DNA from: Alcanivorax sp.
Lineage (GTDB): Bacteria; Pseudomonadota; Gammaproteobacteria; Pseudomonadales; Alcanivoracaceae
Direction of reading: 5' to 3'
Length of the DNA stretch: 64,000 nucleotides
NCBI RefSeq assembly: GCF_002726155.1
Contig: NZ_PBSH01000042.1
Span: 54,502 to 118,501, forward strand
The position numbers and the translations under genes are program-made. Below the pieces are notes generated by a model. That model had not been told where the DNA came from, searched no databases, and worked only from the letters and a program-made list of their open reading frames with translations. This document shows positions 35,721 through 44,172 of this stretch, in pieces (within the stretch, counting starts at the first letter, position 1; each line of letters begins with the position of its first letter).

Positions 35721-36638
35721 ATGACAATGAAAGAGATCGCGCTCTACTGGTTCGGCATTTTCAAAAACACGGTGCGCCTGTGGCTGGAAGGTAACGCCGT
35801 TAGCTATGCCGGCTCGCTGGCTTTCTTCACCCTGTTCTCTCTCGCCCCGGTGATTATTCTGGCGGTCAAAGTCATTTCCCTGGTGATGACCAGCGACGCC
35901 GCCATGGCGGAAATTCTCGGCCAGCTGGAAGCCACCATCGGCCCGGAAGCGGCCAACGAGGTGCGTAACGCCATCGCCAATACCCAGGCACCGCGTCAGG
36001 GCCTGCTCGCCGGCATGCTCAGCCTGCTGGTCATGATCATTGGCGCCACCACCGTATTTGCCCAGATGCAGCGCTCCATGAACGCCATCTGGGAAGTGAT
36101 GCCGCGCCCCTCACGTAACACCATCGCGGCCCTGATCAAAAGCCGGTTACTCTCGCTGACCGTGGTCATTTCGCTGGGGTTTGTGCTGCTGGTATCACTG
36201 CTACTGAACGTGGTGGTTCAGGCCGTTATCGTCTATGCGGAAAGCTGGCTGCCCATTCACGGTGCCGTGGTGGTGGCTGTTGAGATGGGCGTCTCCCTGC
36301 TGGTGATCGGCCTGCTGTTTGGCACCATGTTCCGGGTGCTGCCTGATGTGGTGCTGAACTGGAAAGCCGTTATGCCCGCAGCACTGGTCACCGCGATCCT
36401 GTTTTCTGTCGGCCGCGCTCTGATCGGCCTGTACCTGGCCCATACAGCCACGGCATCCACCTACGGCGCCGCCGGCTCCCTGGTGGTCTTGCTGATGTGG
36501 GTGTACTACTCGTCCATGATCCTGCTGTTCGGCGCCGCCTTTACCCGCGCTCACTGCGAAGCACGGGGCCTGAAAATTCTGGCCCGCAGCACCGCTATTC
36601 GCGTCAAGCACCAACAGATCGATCTGCCCGCGCAGTAA
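35721..36638 (+). CDS. YihY/virulence factor BrkB family membrane protein
   Basis: A 305-residue inner-membrane protein with six predicted segments. The family motifs are NAVSYAGSLAFFTLFSLAPVIIL (about residues 25-47), MNAIWEV, and the C-terminal SLVVLLMWVYYSSMILLFGAAFTRAHCE. The function of this family is unsettled; a transport role has been proposed. The start may be the Met at codon 3 (35727). It stands alone, convergent with ktrB. Confidence 0.92.
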   Translation: MTMKEIALYWFGIFKNTVRLWLEGNAVSYAGSLAFFTLFSLAPVIILAVKVISLVMTSDAAMAEILGQLEATIGPEAANEVRNAIANTQAPRQGLLAGMLSLLVMIIGATTVFAQMQRSMNAIWEVMPRPSRNTIAALIKSRLLSLTVVISLGFVLLVSLLLNVVVQAVIVYAESWLPIHGAVVVAVEMGVSLLVIGLLFGTMFRVLPDVVLNWKAVMPAALVTAILFSVGRALIGLYLAHTATASTYGAAGSLVVLLMWVYYSSMILLFGAAFTRAHCEARGLKILARSTAIRVKHQQIDLPAQ

Positions 36639-36656
36639 GCCATTCTTGGTTATCCA

Positions 36657-38018
36657 TTAGCCAATGTAGACCTCGCCTTCCGGATAACGCACCACCGGTT
36701 GGCGCGGACGGGTCAGCAGGAATGACAGCGTCAACGGGCCGATCCGGCCCACGAACATGACCAGCATGATCACCCACTGCCCCGCTGACGACAGCTCACC
36801 GGTAATGCCCCGCGATAACCCCACGGTGCCAAACGCGGAGACCACCTCAAAGGTGAGATCTTCAAAGCCCAGCCGGGCATCGGTGACCGACAACGCCATC
36901 AGCGCCACAAACACCACCCCGCAGGCAATAAAGGTAATCGCCAGGGATTTGTACACCAGGGTTGAGGAAATCTGCCGGCCAAAGATCACCGGCAACGGCC
37001 GACCACGCAGAAAGGCACGAGTGGCCAGCAGCAACACCATAAAGGTGGTTACCTTGATGCCGCTACCGGTGGAATTGGTACCCGCACCGATAAACATCAG
37101 CAGCAGATAAAACAGGCTGGTCGACAATGACAAGGCGCTCATATCCACCACATTGAACCCGGCCGTACGCGGCGTCACCGCATGAAACCAGGACGCCGCC
37201 AATTTATCGCTGACGCTCATGTCGCCCAAGGTGCCGGGGTTATTCCACTCCGCCAGCATGAAGAACAATAGCGTTGCCGCCAACAACACCCCGGTGCCCA
37301 CCAGCATCAACTTGCTGTGCAGCGACAACCCGCGCCAGCGCCAACCTTTTTCGAAATCCGCCAGCACCGTAAAGCCCAGCCCGCCCACGATGATCATGGT
37401 GGTAATGATGAGCACAATGCCCCAGTGCCCACCCCAGCCGGACAGGCTGTCGGTACTGAGCGCAAAGCCCGCGTTATTGAATGCCGACACCGCATAGAAC
37501 AGGCTGTGGAACGTGCCCTGCCCCCAACCCAGCGCGGGCACCCAGACACACATCAACAGCGCCATGCCCACCGCCTGCACCACCACAACCACCACCAGGA
37601 TCCGGCGAATCAGCCATGCGATATCACTGACCCGGCTGTAGTTCATGCAATCACGGATCAGCTGCTGCTCACCGATACCCAGCCGATGGCCAATGGCCAG
37701 CAAGGTGGCCGCCGCAAAGGTCATGATGCCAATGCCGCCGGCCTCGATCAGTAGCAGCAGCACCCACTGGCCGAACAAGGTGAACTGGCTGCCCACATCC
37801 ACCACCGACAGGCCCGTCACCGTCACCGCAGAGGTCGCCGTGAACATGGCCTGTAACCAACTGATTGGCGAGTGGGTGGCGATGGGCAACTTGAGCAACA
37901 ACGCGCCCAATACGATTAAAAAGAAAAAACTGCCAGCCAGCGCCACTGGCGGAGACACCAGCGGCTTGTGAATATGCGGCCGGGGAACGCCAACGCGGCG
38001 TGCAAACCAGGGCCTCAT
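36657..38018 (-). CDS. ktrB: Potassium uptake protein KtrB/TrkH family
   Basis: A 453-residue membrane protein with four repeated membrane-pore-membrane units. Pore/selectivity segments are TSAVTVTGLSV, FNNAGFAL, TPRTAGFNV and SAFGTVGLSRG. Its ATG at 38018 overlaps the stop of ktrA (ATGA), so the two subunits are coupled. K+ uptake driven with Na+ is known for the Ktr type and fits a marine cell. The frame from 38114 runs into ktrA and is not used. Confidence 0.93.
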   Translation of the reverse strand: MRPWFARRVGVPRPHIHKPLVSPPVALAGSFFFLIVLGALLLKLPIATHSPISWLQAMFTATSAVTVTGLSVVDVGSQFTLFGQWVLLLLIEAGGIGIMTFAAATLLAIGHRLGIGEQQLIRDCMNYSRVSDIAWLIRRILVVVVVVQAVGMALLMCVWVPALGWGQGTFHSLFYAVSAFNNAGFALSTDSLSGWGGHWGIVLIITTMIIVGGLGFTVLADFEKGWRWRGLSLHSKLMLVGTGVLLAATLLFFMLAEWNNPGTLGDMSVSDKLAASWFHAVTPRTAGFNVVDMSALSLSTSLFYLLLMFIGAGTNSTGSGIKVTTFMVLLLATRAFLRGRPLPVIFGRQISSTLVYKSLAITFIACGVVFVALMALSVTDARLGFEDLTFEVVSAFGTVGLSRGITGELSSAGQWVIMLVMFVGRIGPLTLSFLLTRPRQPVVRYPEGEVYIG

Positions 38019-38665
38019 TGTGCTTTGGAAAACCGCAACAAGTCGTGCAGCGTGCCCATCAGCACCATCTGGTCTTTCTCTTGCAGCTCCAGACCGTCGA
38101 AGGGCGCTTGCCACACCTGGGTACCGCGCTTGACCAGCGCCAGGCGCAGCTCTTCATCCTTCAACGGCAACTCGGATGCGGTCATCCCGGCAAACCGTTT
38201 ATCCACCTTCACCTCTACCACCAGCCAATCATTGCCCAGGGAAATATAGTCGAGCATTTCCGGGTGCACGATGGTCTGGGCAACGCGGATGCCCATTTCG
38301 TGCTCCGGGTGAATAATCCGGTTGGCCCCCAATCGCGACAGAATCCGGTGATGCGGTTCACTGATCGCCTTGACCCACACCTGTTCCACCTCCGCACTTT
38401 TCAGCGCCAGGGTGGTCAGAATACTGGCTTCCAGATTTTCACCAATGGCCACTACCACCGCATCAAAGGCAGGCAAATCCAGCTCGGCCACCACCTTGTC
38501 ACTGGTGCCATCGGCAATCAGGGTTTGCGACAGTTTGTCAGCGTAATACTCCACCCGCTCACCATCGATATCCACGCCCATGACATCGTGCCCCAGGCGC
38601 GTCAATTCCTGCGCAATGGTGGAACCAAAACTGCCCAAACCGATCACAGCATACTGGTGCTTCAC
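38015..38665 (-). CDS. ktrA: Potassium uptake regulatory subunit KtrA (TrkA family)
   Basis: A 216-residue cytoplasmic regulator. RCK N domain has the Rossmann motif GLGSFG (residues 9-14) and DIDGERVEYY. A C-terminal TrkA_C domain follows (LVVEVKVDKRFAGMTASELPL). It binds nucleotides and gates KtrB. It is the first gene of the two-gene operon. Confidence 0.94.
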   Translation of the reverse strand: MKHQYAVIGLGSFGSTIAQELTRLGHDVMGVDIDGERVEYYADKLSQTLIADGTSDKVVAELDLPAFDAVVVAIGENLEASILTTLALKSAEVEQVWVKAISEPHHRILSRLGANRIIHPEHEMGIRVAQTIVHPEMLDYISLGNDWLVVEVKVDKRFAGMTASELPLKDEELRLALVKRGTQVWQAPFDGLELQEKDQMVLMGTLHDLLRFSKAQ

Positions 38666-38852
38666 AGGCCCTCCTTGCTTGAAGCAATGGCGATAGCAAA
38701 AGTCTGCGCCTTTTATTTGCCGCTGTCATCGCGGCACTCCGGGCAAACGTAAAGACAGTTTTTTTCCTGTTTTTTTGTCGTTATGTGCCGCACCCCGACA
38801 ACAACAGCGTTATGCTCTGTGTCGCCTTATTCCGTTTGATGGTGGAGACCCC

Positions 38853-40049
38853 ATGCCCTCGATTCGCGCCGCCCTGTTTGCCAGTGCCACCCTGCTCGCC
38901 AGCCATGCCAGTTATGCGCTGGACAACGCCGAGTTTGAACAATGCATGGCCCAGTTACGGGCCCAGGCCGATGAGGCCGGCATCCCGGCCCAGGTGATCA
39001 GCCACAGCCTGAATACCGTCAAACTGAACGAGCGGGTGATCGAACTGGATCGCACCCAGCCGGAATTCACCAGCAGCTTTTCTGATTACTACACCCGCCG
39101 GGTCAGCGAAACGCGCATCGAAACCGGCCGCAAAAAGTACCGCGAACAACAACCCCTGCTGCAGGCGCTCACCCGCGAATACGGCATCCCCGGCCATTAC
39201 CTGGTTGCTTTCTGGGGACTGGAAACCAATTACGGCGGCTTCCTGGGCAGCATCCCGGTACTGGATGCCCTTAGCACCCTGGCGTGCGAAGGCCGTCGGG
39301 GCGATTACTTTTCCGGCGAATTGATGAACGCTTTGCGCATCATTCAGTCCGGCGATGTAGAAGCCAGCCAGATGGAAGGTTCCTGGGCCGGCGCCATGGG
39401 CCAGACCCAGTTCATGCCCGCCATCTTTCTCAAATACGCGATCGATCACGATGGTGACGGCCGCCGCAATCTGTGGAAAAGCGAAGACGACGCTCTCGCC
39501 TCCGCAGCCAATTTCCTGCAAGGACTGGGCTGGCAGCGCGAACAGCGCTGGGGAAGGGAAGTAACGCTGCCTGACAATTTCGATTTCCAGCTAACCGGTT
39601 TCGCCCATCAGCGCAGCCTCAGCGACTGGGCCAAGCTGGGTGTGCGCATGCCCAATGGTCAGCCCCTGCCCCAGGCAGACATGGAAGCGGCACTGGTGGT
39701 CCCGTCCGGCCATAACGGCCCGGCCTTTCTCGCCTACCAGAATTTCCGCGTGATCATGGGCTGGAACCGATCCGAGTCCTACGCCATTGCGGTGGGCAGA
39801 CTGGCCGACCGCATCGCCGGCGGCGGAGCGCTTCACCAGGCACCCGTTCCTGCACCCAGACTGAATCGCGAACAGGTCACCCGGCTTCAGCAAACGCTGA
39901 ATGAACAGGGCCATGATGCGGGCGCGGAAGACGGCCTGCTCGGTCCCGGCACCCGTCAGGCCCTGGCCCGCTACCAACAGGCCAACGGCATGGTGGCGGA
40001 CGGTTTCCCGGATCAGGAAGTGCTCACCCACATCGGTGTTCTGCCTTAA
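38853..40049 (+). CDS. Lytic murein transglycosylase, MltB type, with peptidoglycan-binding domain
   Basis: A 398-residue periplasmic enzyme with signal peptide (cleavage after SYA near residue 21). The SLT family 3 domain has the catalytic Glu in FWGLETNYGGFLG and the motifs GSWAGAMGQTQFMPA and YAIAVGRLADRI. A PG_binding_1 domain forms the C-terminus (LQQTLNEQGHDAGAEDGLLGPGTRQAL). It cleaves glycan strands, forming 1,6-anhydromuramyl ends. The ATG at 38853 follows GGTGGAGACCCC. Confidence 0.93.
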   Translation: MPSIRAALFASATLLASHASYALDNAEFEQCMAQLRAQADEAGIPAQVISHSLNTVKLNERVIELDRTQPEFTSSFSDYYTRRVSETRIETGRKKYREQQPLLQALTREYGIPGHYLVAFWGLETNYGGFLGSIPVLDALSTLACEGRRGDYFSGELMNALRIIQSGDVEASQMEGSWAGAMGQTQFMPAIFLKYAIDHDGDGRRNLWKSEDDALASAANFLQGLGWQREQRWGREVTLPDNFDFQLTGFAHQRSLSDWAKLGVRMPNGQPLPQADMEAALVVPSGHNGPAFLAYQNFRVIMGWNRSESYAIAVGRLADRIAGGGALHQAPVPAPRLNREQVTRLQQTLNEQGHDAGAEDGLLGPGTRQALARYQQANGMVADGFPDQEVLTHIGVLP

Positions 40050-40121
40050 CCGGTCAGCTCTGCCACATAAACGGCACAGCGAAGACGTCGCCAGCAGCGA
40101 AGCAACAGCCGTCGCGAGAAG

Positions 40122-40183
40122 CGAGTTTCGGAAGGCAAAACCTGAAAGAGCGGAGATGTCAGGTTTTCGTAACGCGAAACTCG
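40122..40183. repeat. Nested inverted repeats between convergent genes
   Basis: Outer arms CGAGTTTCG (40122-40130)/CGAAACTCG (40175-40183) and inner arms AAAACCTGA (40137-40145)/TCAGGTTTT (40159-40167). The 62-nt structure fills the gap between the transglycosylase gene and the convergent mocR-type gene. It may end transcription from both sides. Confidence 0.7.
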
Positions 40184-40198
40184 GACCTCGAAACGGTT

Positions 40199-41590
40199 TT
40201 ATCGGGCCAGTGCCCCGGCCAGGGCACTGACCCCATCCTCGATGGTGTCGTCCGGCAGGACCCCAAATCCCAACAGCACGCCCGGCATCGCCGGTTCTGC
40301 CATATATAAACTCTCCAGCGACATGGCGGTAACGTCCTCTTTGATCAAGGCATCAGCCAAGTCCCTCACTGGCGGCGTGCGCACCGCAATATGCAACCCG
40401 GCCATCTGCGGCAGAACCGTCAGCGCCGATTGCCCCCGCAATGCAGCAAGCAGTTTTTCACGGCGTGATGCGTAGCGGCGCTGCATCCGCTTCAAATGAC
40501 GGGCGAAGTCGCCCTGCTCGATCAGATACCCCAGCGCCCGCTGGGTCAGGTCGTTACTGCCCGAATCGGTCAGCGATTTGGCCTGCAACAACGCGGCCTG
40601 CAAACCGCCCGGCATCACGATGTACCCGGTACGAAAACTGGCATGGAGGACTTTCGAGAAACTGCCCAGATACGCCACCTGCTGATGATGATCCAACCGC
40701 TTGAGTGCCTCCAGTGGTCGCCCTTCAAAACGAAACTCGCCGTCGTAGTCATCTTCCACGATCAGCATCTGCGTAGCACGGGCACGCTCCAGTAAAGCCA
40801 AACGCCGGGAAAGGCTCATGGGCATGCCCAGCGGAAACTGGTGCGACGGGGTCACATAGACCAGGCGCGCCTGATCTGGAATGCGATCAACACACAATCC
40901 CTCATCATCCACCGGCACAGGCATCACTTTTGCCCCAACCGCCTCAAACACTGCCCGGGCCGGCGGGTAGCCCGGCTCTTCCATTGCCACGCAATCACCG
41001 GGAGCCAGGCGTACCCGCGCCAACAGATCCAGCCCCTGCTGCGCCCCTTGCGTAATCAGCAATTGATCCGCACTGCATGGCAGCCCACGGCTGTAGCCCA
41101 GATAATCCACCAGCCCCAGGCGCAGCCGCAGGTCCCCCTGCACCTCGCCATAAAGCAACGTCTCTACCTGCTGGTCCCGTACCGCCCGGTGCAGACAGCG
41201 CCGCCACGCCTGCCACGGCAGCTGTTCCCGCTCGGTCACCCCGCCGGCAAAATTGAAACGCCGGGCGGGCCCGTTTCCCCACACCGGCTGCGTCACCCAG
41301 TGAGGCCCGGGGCTCACGCCTGCCGGCAATAACGTCACCGGTTCACTGGCAGGCAAACGGGCAACAAAGGTACCACTACCCGGCCGGGCACAAAGAAAAC
41401 CTTCCGCAATCAGCCGCTCATACGTCATCACCACCAACTGCCGCGACAACCCCATCTCACGGCACAACACCCGGCTTGGTGGCATCCGCTCCCCCTCCTG
41501 CAAGCGGCCATCCTGCATGGCCTGGCGTAGCTCACGGTAAAGCTGGGCCTGCAACGAGCCTTCGCCATTCAGCACCAGATGCAACTGCAA
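40199..41590 (-). CDS. MocR-family transcriptional regulator (GntR plus aminotransferase domain)
   Basis: A 463-residue chimera. Residues 1-80 are a GntR winged helix (MPPSRVLCREMGLSRQLVVMTYERLIAEGFL). Residues 110-460 are a class I aminotransferase fold with the PLP lysine at Lys313 (GSFSKVLHASFRTGY) and the Asp/Tyr site EDDYDGEF. MocR proteins sense PLP or amines. It is divergent from the DJ-1/AhpD gene pair, which are the likely targets. Confidence 0.93.
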   Translation of the reverse strand: MQLHLVLNGEGSLQAQLYRELRQAMQDGRLQEGERMPPSRVLCREMGLSRQLVVMTYERLIAEGFLCARPGSGTFVARLPASEPVTLLPAGVSPGPHWVTQPVWGNGPARRFNFAGGVTEREQLPWQAWRRCLHRAVRDQQVETLLYGEVQGDLRLRLGLVDYLGYSRGLPCSADQLLITQGAQQGLDLLARVRLAPGDCVAMEEPGYPPARAVFEAVGAKVMPVPVDDEGLCVDRIPDQARLVYVTPSHQFPLGMPMSLSRRLALLERARATQMLIVEDDYDGEFRFEGRPLEALKRLDHHQQVAYLGSFSKVLHASFRTGYIVMPGGLQAALLQAKSLTDSGSNDLTQRALGYLIEQGDFARHLKRMQRRYASRREKLLAALRGQSALTVLPQMAGLHIAVRTPPVRDLADALIKEDVTAMSLESLYMAEPAMPGVLLGFGVLPDDTIEDGVSALAGALAR

Positions 41591-41740
41591 ATTGGTCTCC
41601 TTAATAATAGAAAACTGGTCCTTTTTACCAAACCGGACAGCGGTAGATTAGCACTCGGATGAAGACGACTCATCGACTTTGCGGTACCGCCCCGCTGGTT
41701 AGGCACAGGGCGAAACTGCACCCGGCAAAAGGCAACCTCA

Positions 41741-42442
41741 ATGAACCGCAAAAAGCGAATAGTGAACATTACGATACTGATGGTCATGGCGTTGTATTCA
41801 CTGCCCGCCATGGCCGCAGACAAGCGCATTGGCATCCTGGTTTACGACAAGGTGCTCACCAGTGATGTCACGGCACCCGCGGAAGTGTTTGGGGTCGCGA
41901 CAAGAGAGTCGTGGTTTTCAGACTATGAAGTGCTGTTGATCGGCGTGGAGAAAGACGCCGCCGTTGTCACCACCGAAGAAGGCATACGCTTGACGGTCGA
42001 CACCACCATTTACGACAGCCCCAAACTGGATGCACTGATCGTCACCAGTTCCTATGTCATGGATTCGCTGTTTGACAATGCGGATCTGACAACATTCCTT
42101 ACCGAACAGGCAACAACGGCTTCATGGCTGGCAAGCAATTGCTCCGGGGCGTTTTTGTACGCCCACGCCGGCTTGCTGGATGGCTACACCGCTACCACCT
42201 GGGCAGGGGGCGAACCCCAGTTACAGCGAGAATTCCCCAACATCAATGTGATCGAAGATCGCAATGTTGTCGTTGATCGCAACCGGATATCCAGCAATGG
42301 AGGCATCCCATCCTACCAGGGCGCACTGGTCTTGCTGGCGCAGATGAGCAGCAAGAGAAAGGCCAGGGAAGTGTTTGAAACCATCCAGTTAAACCGCCTG
42401 ATCCCCTGGACCGAGATCACCCGGTATTTACCTGAAAAGTGA
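41741..42442 (+). CDS. Exported DJ-1/PfpI family protein
   Basis: A 233-residue protein with an N-terminal signal peptide (cleaved after ALPAMAA-type site near residue 26), so periplasmic, unusual for this mostly cytoplasmic family. The DJ-1 fold has the nucleophile Cys134 (ASNCSGAFLYA) and an acidic partner Glu48 (PAEVFG). Active members are glyoxalases, chaperones or amidases; this one may sense or repair oxidised/glycated groups. It is the first of a two-gene unit with the AhpD-like gene. Confidence 0.85.
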   Translation: MNRKKRIVNITILMVMALYSLPAMAADKRIGILVYDKVLTSDVTAPAEVFGVATRESWFSDYEVLLIGVEKDAAVVTTEEGIRLTVDTTIYDSPKLDALIVTSSYVMDSLFDNADLTTFLTEQATTASWLASNCSGAFLYAHAGLLDGYTATTWAGGEPQLQREFPNINVIEDRNVVVDRNRISSNGGIPSYQGALVLLAQMSSKRKAREVFETIQLNRLIPWTEITRYLPEK

Positions 42443-42460
42443 CAAAAGGACGGCAGCATC

Positions 42461-42898
42461 ATGAAAGCCCGATTCAATTACTACACCGCCTCACCGGACA
42501 CCATGAACGCCATGTTCAACACCCAGACGGTCATCGACGCCACCGGTCTGGACAAGCGACTGATCGCCCTGGTGGAACTGCGGGCTTCGCAGATCAACGG
42601 CTGTGCCTTCTGCATGCACATGCACGCCGGCCAGGCCCGCAAACTGGGGGAAGACAACGCGCGCATTGATACTGTCGCCGGCTGGCGGGATACCGACTGG
42701 TTCAGTGAGCGGGAGCGGGCAGCGCTGGGCTGGACCGAATACCTGACCCGTCTCAGCCAGGGCGGCGATGGCGACGCCGCCTACGAAGCTCTGGCGGAAC
42801 ACTTCAGCGAGAAAGAACGCAGTGACCTGACCTACGTGATCGGCGTTATCAACATGTGGAACCGTTTCAGCGTCGGCTTCCAAACGCACCCGGAGTAA
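42461..42898 (+). CDS. Carboxymuconolactone decarboxylase / AhpD family protein
   Basis: A 145-residue helical protein. The redox site Cys48-x2-Cys51 followed by His55 (INGCAFCMHMHAG) is the AhpD-type peroxidase motif. It begins 19 bp after the DJ-1 gene with AAAAGGACGG upstream. Together with MocR and the DJ-1 protein it suggests a response to thiol-reactive or peroxide stress. A true decarboxylase role is less likely given the paired cysteines. Confidence 0.92.
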   Translation: MKARFNYYTASPDTMNAMFNTQTVIDATGLDKRLIALVELRASQINGCAFCMHMHAGQARKLGEDNARIDTVAGWRDTDWFSERERAALGWTEYLTRLSQGGDGDAAYEALAEHFSEKERSDLTYVIGVINMWNRFSVGFQTHPE

Positions 42899-42970
42899 CA
42901 ACAGTAACAACGGTTTTATCTGCCACAGCCCCATGGCATGCTTCGAATCATATTCGATTCGGAGCCTGCC

Positions 42971-44092
42971 ATGCGCCCTGCCATTACCGCCATTCTGTCC
43001 AGCCTTGTCCTCAGCGCCTGCGCGGACACCACCGCCACCTTGGAGCCACAAACCAACGACAGCATCACCGCTACCGAAATCACCAATGGCCTGCATCATC
43101 CCTGGTCACTGGCGTTTGTCTCAAACAACGAATGGCTGATTACGGAACGGCGTGGCACCCTGCGGCGGGTTGTGGATGGTGAGCTGCAAGACGCCGCTGT
43201 GGGCGGCGTACCGGACGTCATGGCCTCTGGCCAGGGCGGCCTGTTTGATGTGCTCCCCCATCCAGACTTCGCTAATAACCAGCGTTTATACCTGAGTTAT
43301 GCCAAGCCTTGCAGTGACAAAGAGGCCACCACGGCTGTGGGATACGGCACCTATGAAGCCGGCACCCTGAGCAACTTCCAGACCATTTATACGGCGGAGA
43401 AATCCTGCACCAATACCGGCAAGCATTTTGGCGGCCGTATCCTGTTCGATAATGACGGCTACCTGTTTCTGACCATTGGTGATCGCGGCCAACGTGAGCG
43501 CGCCCAGAATACGCAAGATCCCGCCGGCAGCGTTCTGCGTCTGCACGACGATGGCCGCATCCCGGAAGACAATCCGCTGGTGGGCCAGGCCGACCAGGCC
43601 ACCGAGATCTGGAGCTGGGGCCACCGCAATCCCCAGGGCCTGGCCCTGCACCCGCAGACCGGCAAACCCTGGTTGAACGAACACGGCCCCCGCGGGGGCG
43701 ACGAGATCAATGCGGTAAAACCCGGCGTCAATTATGGCTGGCCGGTGATTACCTATGGCCGGGAGTATTACGGCCCCAGCATTGGCGACACCGAGAAAAA
43801 AGGCTATGCCCAGCCCCTGCTGCACTGGACTCCGTCCATCGCGCCCGCCGGCATGGCCTTCATTACCAGCGACCGTTACCCCGGCTGGCAAGGCCACACT
43901 GCAAACGGTGCACTCAAATTGCAGCATCTGAACATGGTGGCGTTTGACGGGCCGCAACCCGTCAGCGAAACCCGGCTACTGGGGAACCGCGAACAGCGCA
44001 TCCGCGATGTACGCCAGGGACCGGACGGTTATCTATACCTGCTCACCGACAGCAACAACGGTCAGCTACTGAAGCTAAACCCGGCAAAATAA
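42971..44092 (+). CDS. PQQ-dependent sugar dehydrogenase family protein (Asd/YliI type)
   Basis: A 373-residue exported beta-propeller with signal peptide and a lipobox-like LSAC. Signature segments include LHHPWSLAFV, GQGGLFDVLPHPDF, LFLTIGDRG, WSWGHRNPQGLA and HGPRGGDEINAVKPGVNYGWP. This is the soluble glucose/sorbosone dehydrogenase family, which uses PQQ to oxidise aldoses. It faces the next gene convergently. The ATG at 42971 follows GGAGCCTGCC. Confidence 0.9.
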   Translation: MRPAITAILSSLVLSACADTTATLEPQTNDSITATEITNGLHHPWSLAFVSNNEWLITERRGTLRRVVDGELQDAAVGGVPDVMASGQGGLFDVLPHPDFANNQRLYLSYAKPCSDKEATTAVGYGTYEAGTLSNFQTIYTAEKSCTNTGKHFGGRILFDNDGYLFLTIGDRGQRERAQNTQDPAGSVLRLHDDGRIPEDNPLVGQADQATEIWSWGHRNPQGLALHPQTGKPWLNEHGPRGGDEINAVKPGVNYGWPVITYGREYYGPSIGDTEKKGYAQPLLHWTPSIAPAGMAFITSDRYPGWQGHTANGALKLQHLNMVAFDGPQPVSETRLLGNREQRIRDVRQGPDGYLYLLTDSNNGQLLKLNPAK

Positions 44093-44172
44093 CGGTCCCT
44101 CGCTGGTCAGGCTACACTTTGGCTGCCCGAAGCTGGCTTGGGGCTGCCAGCGTCCGGCTGTTCTGCACCCCG

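Noticed and set aside
41591..41740. MocR operator in the divergent gap
   Set aside because: Segments like GGTCC and CCGGAC are present but too short and irregular to define a site by eye.
42943..42964. Small palindrome around TCGAATCATATTCGA near the sugar dehydrogenase start
   Set aside because: Arms of only about five bases and no clear promoter geometry; could be chance.
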